Assembly: GCA_023481025.1 (NCBI GenBank)
Contig: JAMCWV010000092.1
Location: forward strand, 1 to 9,739
DNA: 9,739 nt
DNA from: Gammaproteobacteria bacterium
Lineage (GTDB): Bacteria > Pseudomonadota > Gammaproteobacteria > Enterobacterales > Alteromonadaceae
Direction of reading: 5' to 3'
Below the pieces are notes generated by a model. That model saw nothing but the letters and a program-made list of their open reading frames with translations. It searched no databases and was not told the origin of the DNA. Positions 1 to 6,426 of the stretch are shown here, piece after piece; within the stretch, counting starts at the first letter, position 1, and every line of letters begins with the position of its first letter. The translations under genes were made by a program, and so were the position numbers.

Positions 1-177
1 TATGCATTCTTTATCATTTATCTTGTCCATCTGTTTGGTAGTATGTGGCTGAATAATCAAGGTGAACATTGGATTATTCCGGTCAGTGCAGTTTCGATCT
101 TTGTGATTACGCAGATTTATGGACGTTTATGGATGTCAACATGGCGCAAGGAAATGGAGGCTGAAGATGTCAGCTGA
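1..177 (+). CDS. C-terminal end of an integral membrane protein, unknown function (partial)
   Basis: An open frame enters at base 1 and stops at TGA 175-177, giving the last 58 residues of a protein whose start lies outside the window. The fragment has a hydrophobic stretch (FFIIYLVHLFGSMWL), a short polar turn (NNQGEHW), then a second hydrophobic stretch (IIPVSAVSIFVITQIYG). It ends in a charged tail (WRKEMEAEDVS). That pattern fits the last two membrane helices of a small inner-membrane protein with a cytoplasmic C-terminus. Its end overlaps the start of the following regulator by 11 bases, so the two are very probably translated together. I do not recognise the family. The function could be that of a sensor or partner for the regulator, but nothing in the sequence proves this. 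Confidence 0.7.
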   Translation, partial: YAFFIIYLVHLFGSMWLNNQGEHWIIPVSAVSIFVITQIYGRLWMSTWRKEMEAEDVS

Positions 178-457
178 ACTTGATCCGGTGATTCATCCGG
201 TCCATCGATTACAAATTTGTGCTTTGTTAGCCAATGCGGATGAAATGGAATTTGCCTTGCTGCGCGACGAACTCGGCGTTTCCGACTCGGTGCTGTCGAA
301 GCAGTTGAAATATTTAGATGACGCCGGATATTTGACGATTCGTAAAGTGCCAAGTACGGGACGACCGCGGAGCTGGTATAGCTTAAGTAAAGACGGCCAA
401 CGGGCTTTTCAGAAGCATCTTGACGCGCTGCGGGTGATTGCAGCGCTGGCTACATAA
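167..457 (+). CDS. Small winged-helix transcriptional regulator (MarR/ArsR-like, HTH_34 type)
   Basis: This 96-residue protein consists almost entirely of a winged helix-turn-helix. It has an N-terminal helix (HPVHRLQICALLAN), a helix pair (FALLRDELGVSD), a recognition helix around residues 39-50 (SDSVLSKQLKYL), and a beta-wing around 57-72 with the basic turn STGRPRSWYSLS. A C-terminal helix probably dimerises. This matches the stand-alone winged-helix proteins of the HTH_34 family; no ligand-binding domain or metal-binding cysteine pair is present. I start at ATG 167 rather than the upstream ATG at 119. GGAGG at 156-160 sits six bases before it, and the upstream extension reads through the membrane protein in another frame. 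The overlap with the membrane-protein stop suggests a coupled membrane-protein and regulator pair. The target is unknown. Confidence 0.85.
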   Translation: MSAELDPVIHPVHRLQICALLANADEMEFALLRDELGVSDSVLSKQLKYLDDAGYLTIRKVPSTGRPRSWYSLSKDGQRAFQKHLDALRVIAALAT

Positions 458-492
458 CCGACTTTTCGTTGCCAAGGGGGACTCATTATAAC

Positions 493-1413
493 ATGCGTAA
501 ACTACCGCCGTTAAATGCATTACGCTCATTTGAGGCTGCCGCTCGGCATTTGAGCTTTACTAAAGCTGCCGAAGAGTTGTTCGTCACTCAAGCAGCCGTC
601 AGTCACCAAGTGAAAGCGCTTGAGGACTATTTAGGGATAGCGCTTTTTCTGCGCCGTAATCGTGCCTTGTTGCTCACCGAGGCCGGGCAGGGCTATTACC
701 TTGAAATTCGGCAAATGTTCGAACAACTGACCTTGGCGACATCAAAAATCATGCTCGCCAGTGAGCAAGGTTCGTTGACCGTGTGTGTGCCGCCGGGGTT
801 CGCGATTCTTTGGTTAGTCCCGCGCTTGAGCCGCTTCCATGAACAGCATCCGGAAATCGATGTTCGTTTAAAAGCAGTCGATGAGATTACCGGTTCACTG
901 ACCGATTATGTTGATATTGCGATTTATTATGGTCGCGGCAGTTGGCCGGGGGTGAAAGCCTACCGTTTGCATAAAGAGTTTTTGATTCCGGTGTGTTCGC
1001 CATTATTACTGCAAGGACCGAAACCATTAACGACGCCGGCGGACCTCAAACAGCACACACTACTTCACGACGAGACTCGCAATGCGTGGCGTGAATGGTT
1101 TGAGTTGGTCAATGAGGAGCCGCCGGCGAAAAAGTCAGGTCCGGTATTTTCCCATTCCGCTTTGGCTCTGAAAGCGGCTGTGCATGGCCAAGGCATTGCC
1201 TTGGCGAATAGTGTGTTGGCTAAACCTGAGCTTGATAGCGGCCACCTCGTGCGTGTTTTTCCTCAGGTCTTGCCGACCAACGATGCGTTCTTTATGGTTT
1301 GCCGAGAGTCACAAGCGGACGTCGGTAAAGTGGCTCGTTTTCGCGATTGGCTGCTTGCTGAAGTGGAAATTGATGAGGCAGAAACCCGAGCGCAGGGAAC
1401 CTATTTGTCATGA
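493..1413 (+). CDS. gcvA: LysR-type glycine cleavage system regulator GcvA
   Basis: GcvA is the LysR-family DNA-binding protein that activates or represses the glycine cleavage operon according to glycine and purine status. The predicted protein is 306 residues, the usual length. Its N-terminal winged helix follows the E. coli protein almost word for word (KLPPLNALRSFEAAARHLSF, then TKAAEELFVTQAAVSHQVKALEDYLG around residues 23-48, and LLLTEAGQ). The effector-binding domain begins near residue 90 and contains the GcvA-typical segments WLVPRLSRFHEQHP, DVDIAIYYGRG-like, PVCSPLLL, HTLLHD and HGQGIALANSVLA. I choose ATG 493 because the protein then begins like E. coli GcvA, with AAGGGG at 474-479 upstream. 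A TTG at 469 would only add eight unmatched residues. It lies 35 bases after the winged-helix gene and overlaps the next gene by ATGA, so it is probably mid-operon. Confidence 0.93.
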   Translation: MRKLPPLNALRSFEAAARHLSFTKAAEELFVTQAAVSHQVKALEDYLGIALFLRRNRALLLTEAGQGYYLEIRQMFEQLTLATSKIMLASEQGSLTVCVPPGFAILWLVPRLSRFHEQHPEIDVRLKAVDEITGSLTDYVDIAIYYGRGSWPGVKAYRLHKEFLIPVCSPLLLQGPKPLTTPADLKQHTLLHDETRNAWREWFELVNEEPPAKKSGPVFSHSALALKAAVHGQGIALANSVLAKPELDSGHLVRVFPQVLPTNDAFFMVCRESQADVGKVARFRDWLLAEVEIDEAETRAQGTYLS

Positions 1414-2003
1414 TTCGGATTGTCTTCGCGCATGGCGCTGGTGCCGGCCCGGAAAGTGACTTTATGCAGTCTGTTGCGGCTAAATTAAGCGAAAATGGTT
1501 ATAAAGTGCACACTTTTGCCTTTCCTTACTGGCAAAAAGTGCTCGAGAGTGGTACAAAGCGCCCTCCCGATCGCGCGGCAACGTTAGATCAAGCAATGTT
1601 GGATCAAGTTCAAACATTGCGTAACCAGTTTCCGCAGGATAAATTTGTGCTGTTGGGAAAGTCGATGGGGTCGCGGGTTGCCTTTCGGACTGCTGATGCA
1701 GCAAATGCGGTTGCCGCCATTGCGCTTGGTTTTCCGTTTCATCCACCAAGGCAGCCTGACAAGGACCGCTTAGCTGATCTCGTCAACACACGATCGGCGA
1801 ATTTAATTATTCAAGGAACGTCGGATCCTTTTGGTCGACCAAGCTTTGTTGAAAGCCGCGCTTTACCTCAGAATGTGGCTATTCAATGGCTTGCTCAAGG
1901 CAATCACGATTTAGTTGCAGCAAAACAAAGCGGGCTGACGAACGACCAATCATGGCAACAAGTTGCCGATTGGATCGACGAATTTATTCAACAATTTTGT
2001 TAA
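1410..2003 (+). CDS. Alpha/beta hydrolase of the KANL3/Tex30-like family
   Basis: This 197-residue compact alpha/beta hydrolase has an N-terminal strand followed by the oxyanion-hole loop HGAGAG (residues 8-13). The nucleophile elbow is GKSMGS with Ser85. A likely catalytic Asp is in QGTSDPFG (Asp139) and the His in GNHDL (His166). The triad is in the normal order and spacing, so the protein is probably active. These KANL3/Tex30-like (dienelactone-hydrolase-like) proteins have no well-defined bacterial substrate, and I would not assign one. There is no signal peptide, so it is cytoplasmic. Its ATG overlaps the gcvA stop (ATGA), which points to translational coupling. It occupies the place between gcvA and rlmM where E. 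coli has the small membrane protein gene ygdD. Confidence 0.87.
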   Translation: MIRIVFAHGAGAGPESDFMQSVAAKLSENGYKVHTFAFPYWQKVLESGTKRPPDRAATLDQAMLDQVQTLRNQFPQDKFVLLGKSMGSRVAFRTADAANAVAAIALGFPFHPPRQPDKDRLADLVNTRSANLIIQGTSDPFGRPSFVESRALPQNVAIQWLAQGNHDLVAAKQSGLTNDQSWQQVADWIDEFIQQFC

Positions 2004-2018
2004 CAACGCTTGGCGTTG
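2004..2018 (+). other. Small perfect hairpin between the hydrolase gene and rlmM
   Basis: CAACGC-TTG-GCGTTG forms a six-pair stem with a three-base loop directly after the hydrolase stop codon. No T-run follows, so it is not a normal intrinsic terminator. It could slow transcription or protect the 3' end of the upstream message. It may also be chance. Confidence 0.35.
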
Positions 2019-2042
2019 AACGACCACTAAGGTTAAAAATTT

Positions 2043-3113
2043 ATGGCTGTTTTATTATATTGTCGTGCAGGTTTTGAAACCGAGTGCGCTGCCGAAATTC
2101 AAGAACGGGCAGGTGCTCTCGGTGTGTATGGCTATTGTAAAGCACAGCCAGATTCGGGCTTGGTCACTTACGAATGCAAAGCGGAAGAGGGCGATCATTT
2201 GGCCCGCAAGTTGCCGGTAAGCTCGCTGATTTTTGCGCGGCAATTATTTGCTCGTGTTGCTGATCTTAATGACTTATCGGTTGATGATCGTGTTGCTCCG
2301 ATGGTTGCCGCGTTGAAGGGCACGCAGTTATGTGGTCGGCTATGGATAGAAACGACGGACACCAACGATGGCCGAGCACTGTCAGCGTTGTGCAAAAAGA
2401 TTACTAAGCCTTTGACCGTGGCCTTGCGGGCAGAAGGCATTTTGTCAGAGAAAGAAGTGACGAATCGTCCGGTGTTACATGTATTGTTTCGCAGCACGCA
2501 TTCGGTCGTACTGGGGTATTCGTATTCCTATAACCATTCGCCTTATCCCATGGGCATTCCACGTATTCGCACACCGAAAGGTGCGCCGAGTCGCTCTGCG
2601 GCAAAACTTTCTGAAGGCTTTAAAGTCATGATCCCAGAAGCCGAGTATGAAGCTCGAGTCAGTTCGGGGATGAATGCGGTTGATCTAGGTGCCTGCCCAG
2701 GCGGCTGGACGTCGGTATTGGTTTACTACGGCATGATGGTCAGTGCGGTGGACAACGGCGCCATGGATGAGGGGCTGATGGAGACAGGTCAAGTGAAGCA
2801 TTTCCGTGAGGATGGCTTTACCTTTCAGCCGAAAAAACGCAACGTTCGTTGGTTGGTCTGTGACATGGTGGAAAAACCAGTGCGCGTTGCTCATTTAATG
2901 GCGGACTGGTTTATTGCTGAGTTGTGCCATGATGCGATGTTTAACTTAAAGCTACCTATGAAGAAGCGTTATGCTGCAATTCGTCAGTATATGGATGCAA
3001 TCCACGAGCGTTTAGCGGAAGCTGAAGTACGTGGTTACGAGTTGAGCGCGAAGCATTTGTATCATGATCGCGAAGAGGTCACGGTGTACTTGCGCAAAAA
3101 ACTAAAAACTTAA
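2043..3113 (+). CDS. rlmM: 23S rRNA (cytidine-2498 2'-O) methyltransferase RlmM
   Basis: RlmM transfers a methyl group from S-adenosylmethionine to the ribose of C2498 in the peptidyl-transferase region of 23S rRNA. The protein is 356 residues, against 366 in E. coli. The N-terminal THUMP-containing half runs to about residue 180 (LLYCRAGFETECAAEI, PVSSLIFARQLF, DTND, YSYSYNHSPYPMGIPR). The Rossmann-type methyltransferase half follows, with SAM motif DLGACPGGWT (214-223), VDNGAM, VCDMVEKP (Asp274), FNLKLPMKKRY (Lys303) and YHDREEVTVYLR. Lys188, Asp274, Lys303 and Glu345 make a plausible K-D-K-E catalytic tetrad; that assignment is by family analogy. AAGG at 2029-2032 precedes ATG 2043. It closes the probable operon starting upstream of the window and lies 39 bases after the hydrolase gene. 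Confidence 0.95.
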   Translation: MAVLLYCRAGFETECAAEIQERAGALGVYGYCKAQPDSGLVTYECKAEEGDHLARKLPVSSLIFARQLFARVADLNDLSVDDRVAPMVAALKGTQLCGRLWIETTDTNDGRALSALCKKITKPLTVALRAEGILSEKEVTNRPVLHVLFRSTHSVVLGYSYSYNHSPYPMGIPRIRTPKGAPSRSAAKLSEGFKVMIPEAEYEARVSSGMNAVDLGACPGGWTSVLVYYGMMVSAVDNGAMDEGLMETGQVKHFREDGFTFQPKKRNVRWLVCDMVEKPVRVAHLMADWFIAELCHDAMFNLKLPMKKRYAAIRQYMDAIHERLAEAEVRGYELSAKHLYHDREEVTVYLRKKLKT

Positions 3114-3148
3114 TCCTATGTTTTGAACTGATTCCTTCGATTTGTTGT

Positions 3149-3168
3149 GGCGGCCATTAGTGGTCGCT
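3149..3168 (+). terminator. Possible hairpin terminator after rlmM, without a T-run
   Basis: GCGGCCA-TTAG-TGGTCGC gives a seven-pair stem (one G-T wobble) with a tetraloop, 36 bases after the rlmM stop. The bases that follow (TTGCTTGCG) are only moderately T-rich, so termination would be weak or factor-assisted. Position fits the end of the operon. Confidence 0.35.
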
Positions 3169-3230
3169 TGCTTGCGCGTGCTGTTCGGCAAAAATTGAGT
3201 AAACCAGCTCGTCAGACAGCGTTACATGGC

Positions 3231-3236
3231 TACAAT
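3231..3236 (+). promoter_or_regulatory. Possible -10 element for the RlpA-like gene
   Basis: TACAAT matches the sigma-70 -10 consensus at five of six bases and lies 27 bases before the start codon. No good -35 hexamer sits 16-18 bases upstream; a TTGAGT at 3195-3200 is too far away. It is a weak prediction. Confidence 0.3.
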
Positions 3237-3263
3237 TCACGATTATTTTTCGGAGTTTAAAAC

Positions 3264-3656
3264 ATGAATCGTAAGTTATCTCTACTTGCCATTATTGCCG
3301 CTGTGTTTATCAGTGCCTGTACTTCAGCCCCGTCTTCACAACAAGTGAATACCAGCCAAGTTGGTTTTGTTGAAGAAGGCATCGCCTCTTTCTATGCCAA
3401 CAAATATCAGTTTCGCACTACGGCTAGCGGTGAACGTTTCAATCAGTTTGCCAGCACTGCCGCGCATAAAACTTTGCCGTTTAACTCGCGTGTGCGTGTG
3501 ACTAACTTGGACAATGGAAAATCCGTCGTGGTGCGCATTAACGACCGGGGTCCTTTTATTGATGGCCGTATTATCGATCTGTCACGCTCGTCGTTTAGTG
3601 AAATCGCCGACACCAAAGCGGGGCTCGCTCAGGTCAAAATCGAAGTCATTCCGTAA
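3264..3656 (+). CDS. RlpA-like lipoprotein, septal/lytic-transglycosylase fold, no SPOR domain
   Basis: RlpA proteins are outer-membrane lipoproteins with a double-psi beta-barrel. In Pseudomonas they act as lytic transglycosylases on peptidoglycan lacking stem peptides. This 130-residue protein has a lipoprotein signal ending in the lipobox-like ISAC, with Cys19 as the predicted lipidated residue. A linker of about 18 residues follows, then the barrel from about residue 38 to the end. Family landmarks are [16 protein letters not shown] (Glu57), [10 protein letters not shown] (His68), [24 protein letters not shown] and IIDLS. Glu57 and His68 correspond to the residues implicated in catalysis in RlpA, so activity is plausible. 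The C-terminal SPOR domain that targets full-length RlpA to denuded septal glycan is absent, and the protein ends right after the barrel. GGAG at 3252-3255 sets the start. Whether it is a true septal enzyme or a short paralogue cannot be told here. Confidence 0.88.
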   Translation: MNRKLSLLAIIAAVFISACTSAPSSQQVNTSQVGFVEEGIASFYANKYQFRTTASGERFNQFASTAAHKTLPFNSRVRVTNLDNGKSVVVRINDRGPFIDGRIIDLSRSSFSEIADTKAGLAQVKIEVIP

Positions 3657-3681
3657 AGCACAAGTTGCAACACTTTTTCAC

Positions 3682-3710
3682 TTGACGCATGTCAGTTTCG
3701 CGCAAATACT
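3682..3710 (+). promoter_or_regulatory. Likely sigma-70 promoter for the YbjN-domain gene
   Basis: TTGACG (3682-3687), a 17-base spacer and AATACT (3705-3710) make a plausible promoter. It would give a leader of about 57 bases before the YbjN-domain gene. It suggests that this gene is transcribed independently of the upstream lipoprotein. Confidence 0.5.
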
Positions 3711-3773
3711 CCTGCACAATGCGCTATTCACTTCTGATTATTCGCGCAGAACTTTCATTTTTAAGGGATTTGT

Positions 3774-4220
3774 ATGAAGCAATTACTACGCGTTATTTGT
3801 GTCAGCTTTATCTTGTTGAGTGTTAGTCCGCTTGCAACAGCGGAAGAGATTCTCGAAAGCACCAGTGTCGAGGCCATGTTTGAGCTGATGAAATCGGAAG
3901 GTTATGCCGTATCGATTGACGAAGATGGTGATATTTTGTGGAAAATCGACGGTTTTAATACCTACATTATCGTAGCGAAGAACAATGAGATGGCGCAGTT
4001 CTTCACTGTATTTACGGAATCTGACGACGAGACCCAAACCCGCGTTAATGACTGGAACCGCAGTAAAAGCTATTCGCGCTCTTACTGGACAACGGACGGC
4101 CATCCAGTGTTGGAACTTGACTTGGACTTCGCTGGCGGTATTACAGAGCGCCGCGTGAAGGACTTTTTAATGACCGCACGCTATTCATTTCTAGCTTGGT
4201 TGAATGATGTGGTGATGTAA
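3774..4220 (+). CDS. Exported YbjN-domain protein
   Basis: This 148-residue protein begins with a clear Sec signal peptide (KQLLR, then a hydrophobic core ICVSFILLSVSPL, and ATA before EE), with cleavage expected after residue 23. The mature part fits the YbjN fold, which is related to type III secretion chaperones. It has a helix (VEAMFELMKSEGY), strands (AVSIDEDGDILWKIDG, NTYIIVAK, AQFFTVF), the VNDWNRSKSYSRSYWTTDGHPVLELDLDFAGG segment typical of the family, and a C-terminal helix (ERRVKDFLMTARYSFLAWL). E. coli YbjN is cytoplasmic and affects motility and stress responses, but exported members are known only as hypothetical proteins. I would not assign a role beyond a periplasmic YbjN-like protein. 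AAGGGA at 3763-3768 precedes the ATG. It converges on the channel gene across a shared terminator. Confidence 0.82.
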   Translation: MKQLLRVICVSFILLSVSPLATAEEILESTSVEAMFELMKSEGYAVSIDEDGDILWKIDGFNTYIIVAKNNEMAQFFTVFTESDDETQTRVNDWNRSKSYSRSYWTTDGHPVLELDLDFAGGITERRVKDFLMTARYSFLAWLNDVVM

Positions 4221-4225
4221 GTAAA

Positions 4226-4243
4226 AACGCCCCTCGGGGCGTT
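4226..4243. terminator. Bidirectional intrinsic terminator between convergent genes
   Basis: AACGCCCC followed by TC and GGGGCGTT forms a GC-rich stem capped by a four-base CTCG loop. On the minus strand it is followed by TTTTT (4223-4227), making a textbook terminator for the channel gene whose stop codon abuts it. On the plus strand the sequence after it is moderately T-rich (TTCTACGTTTCTTTG), so it probably also ends the YbjN transcript. Confidence 0.8.
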
Positions 4244-6355
4244 CTACGTTTCTTTGTTTGGACGATTTTCCTGCTGAATTAACTTTTCTACCCCTAAGTC
4301 ATTGCGAAAATGCACATCAATTTGGTTAAAGGCAATTTCAATTCCGGCGGCGCGGAAACGTTTGTCAATTTCGCGGTTCACCGCGTCAATTGTGGGGTTA
4401 CGGTCGGAAAGGCCACCCACATGCATGCGTAGCTCGTGATCTAAGGTACTTTCGCCAAACGACAAGAACAGCACTTGCGGTGCAGGTTCTTTCAATACAC
4501 GTTCTTCTTGATCAGCAATCTCGAGCAGAATTTGACGAGTATTCTCAAGATCAGAACCGTAAGCAACGCCAACTCTTACTGTAATACGCGTGATGGTATT
4601 GCTTAGTGACCAATTAACGAATTGGCCAGTAATAAAGCTGCGGTTTGGCACGACAATGTCTCGGCGATCGAAGTCAGTGATCACGGTCGCGCGAATTTTA
4701 ATTTTTGAAACGCGTCCCGATAGGTTATTCAACGTGACAATGTCGCCAACCCGAACAGGGCGCTCGAAAAACAGGATAAGGCCGCTAATAAAGTTACCGA
4801 AAATCTCCTGCAAACCAAAACCTAAACCAACGGTTAGGCCAGCTGCGAGCCATTGAAGTTGTTCCCATTTCACCCCTAAGACGGCAAATACGGAGACAAT
4901 GGCGACGCTGATGAGCACATAATTGGTTAATGATGTCACTGCATACGACGTACCCATTTCTAGTTTCAAACGCGAGAGGAACGCGACTTCCAGTAAACCG
5001 GGTAAATTACGAATCAGCACGATACTCACAACGATAATGAAGAATGCCGTCATCAGAGCACCAATGCTCACCGGAATGAATTCGATGCCTTGTTCGTTAT
5101 CCCAAATATATTGGCTATCGAGGTAATGGAGAGCGCTGAGCGCGTCCGACCAAACTGCAAATAAAACAAACGTGAAGAGAACCAAGAGGAAAAATCGACC
5201 GAGACGCAAGGATTGAGCTTCTGCTTGGTCAATGTCAGCGTAGTCCTTTGCTGGAGTAATGACTGGGGCCGCAGCCTCAATATCTTGCTCGACAATGGAT
5301 TGCTCATTGGCGACCAACTCGAGTTCGGCGTCGCGTTGTTGCTTTAATTTCTCGCTCGACAGTTGAATGGCGCGGCGAATACTAGCTTCGAGAATGACCC
5401 AAATAGTCATCACATAGAAGGTGGCGAGGTAATAACCACTTAGTCTCAGTGCGGTGTAGTAGTAACCTGTGGTGACCATCCAGACCAAGCTAAGTGGCAG
5501 GAAGATGACTGCAGCTGCAATCAGTCGATGCACAAATAGCGAGTTATATAAGGTCGGCAGGCGGGAAAATAACCAAATGCTGATTCCGGCAAGGTAGACT
5601 CCGGCGAGAACTAAGCTGAGAGAACCGACCATATCTTGGGCATACAGACTGGTTTGCTGGCTTGCGAAGGCAAGAATCACAGTCAGCGGTAACAAAGCCA
5701 GCGCAAATAATTCGATGTAGCGCTTGAGCATGGCGCAGTTAGTGCTTGGCCATTGGAAGAACGCTTCAGCAAAACCTTCGGGTTTGAGTACTTTGCGTAA
5801 AAAACTAATCATAAAGAGCGCGAGCGCCAAGGCAGTAAAGACCTTTTGCGGCTGCAGATGCTCTGTGTTTTCATCACTACCAATAAACTGGCCGACAAGC
5901 AGCAGCGCCAACGACAGCGGTGCGACGTAAAGAATGACTTTAAGCAGTGCGCGAGCGATGACCCACGGTGAAGAAGGCTGCTGACAGTCTTTGATTTGCT
6001 CTTGCTGCTCGTTGAGCAATGCTTGTATGCGTTTTCGTTGCCAAACTAAGACGATGAGCAGAACGAGTATCATGATGGCACTAAGCGAGGGGCGCAGTTC
6101 ACTATGGCGGAGCATGGTAGCCACTGATTGCTGCATGCGTTGTCCTTGGCGTTGTATCTGCGCCGGGAAATTGACCAGCCAATTTGTGTCGAGTCGCGAG
6201 TTACTTGGTGTCCAAAAGAGAAACTCTTCTAGCTCAAGCGCAAACGCTTGGACTTCTGCAAGCAGTTCTTGCTGCAAACGCATGTAAGCAACCAGCTGCT
6301 CGATTCGTTGTTGCAGGTCGTGTTGCTGCTCGAGCAGCATGGGTTGTGACGCCAC
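4244..6355 (-). CDS. MscK/MscM-type mechanosensitive channel, N-terminally truncated
   Basis: This protein of about 703 residues is an MscS-superfamily channel of the large MscK/MscM branch. About ten hydrophobic helices are visible (near 92-105, 138-158, 170-186, 212-230, 243-263, 276-297, 306-324, 386-404, 428-448, 476-494). The pore helix follows at about 502-530 (AAGLTVGLGFGLQEIFGN), then FERPVRVGDIV and the cytoplasmic MscS vestibule to the end (VVPNRSFITGQFVNWS). The first 90 residues (LLEQQHDL, then EEFLFWTPSNSRLD) resemble the end of the family's periplasmic coiled-coil region. Full-length relatives have over 1,000 residues, with a signal peptide and a long periplasmic domain; both are missing here, and a stop lies ten codons upstream. 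The start is GTG 6355 or ATG 6340, and neither has a good ribosome-binding site. A lysine riboswitch precedes it. It may be a working short channel or a 5'-truncated remnant. Confidence 0.82.
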   Translation of the reverse strand: MASQPMLLEQQHDLQQRIEQLVAYMRLQQELLAEVQAFALELEEFLFWTPSNSRLDTNWLVNFPAQIQRQGQRMQQSVATMLRHSELRPSLSAIMILVLLIVLVWQRKRIQALLNEQQEQIKDCQQPSSPWVIARALLKVILYVAPLSLALLLVGQFIGSDENTEHLQPQKVFTALALALFMISFLRKVLKPEGFAEAFFQWPSTNCAMLKRYIELFALALLPLTVILAFASQQTSLYAQDMVGSLSLVLAGVYLAGISIWLFSRLPTLYNSLFVHRLIAAAVIFLPLSLVWMVTTGYYYTALRLSGYYLATFYVMTIWVILEASIRRAIQLSSEKLKQQRDAELELVANEQSIVEQDIEAAAPVITPAKDYADIDQAEAQSLRLGRFFLLVLFTFVLFAVWSDALSALHYLDSQYIWDNEQGIEFIPVSIGALMTAFFIIVVSIVLIRNLPGLLEVAFLSRLKLEMGTSYAVTSLTNYVLISVAIVSVFAVLGVKWEQLQWLAAGLTVGLGFGLQEIFGNFISGLILFFERPVRVGDIVTLNNLSGRVSKIKIRATVITDFDRRDIVVPNRSFITGQFVNWSLSNTITRITVRVGVAYGSDLENTRQILLEIADQEERVLKEPAPQVLFLSFGESTLDHELRMHVGGLSDRNPTIDAVNREIDKRFRAAGIEIAFNQIDVHFRNDLGVEKLIQQENRPNKET
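6324..6339 (-). repeat. 16-base perfect palindrome at the channel start codon
   Basis: TGCTGCTCGAGCAGCA reads the same on both strands and overlaps the ATG candidate at 6340. In RNA it would fold as a six-pair stem with a TCGA loop. A second small inverted repeat, CACTG-TTG-CAGTG (6353-6365), covers the GTG candidate at 6355. Together they would structure the initiation region, but coding constraint or chance could explain both. Confidence 0.5.
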
Positions 6356-6377
6356 TGTTGCAGTGCGAATTTCTCGC

Positions 6378-6384
6378 AGAGCTT
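6378..6384 (-). promoter_or_regulatory. Candidate anti-P1 segment of the riboswitch expression platform
   Basis: AAGCTCT on the minus strand is exactly complementary to AGAGCTT (6431-6437), which overlaps the 3' strand of riboswitch helix P1. Pairing of the two would compete with P1, as anti-P1 elements do in riboswitch switching. Seven pairs over this short distance could also arise by chance. Confidence 0.35.
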
Positions 6385-6426
6385 AGGAACGAGGACGCCC
6401 TACCGTCGGGTGGGTCAAGTTTCGCT

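Noticed and set aside
117..353. Minus-strand open frame opposite the winged-helix regulator
   Set aside because: The plus strand encodes a clear winged helix with a good ribosome-binding site. The opposite frame has no domain-like features.
469..492. TTG at 469 as the gcvA start
   Set aside because: It adds eight residues not seen in GcvA and overlaps the likely ribosome-binding site of the ATG at 493.
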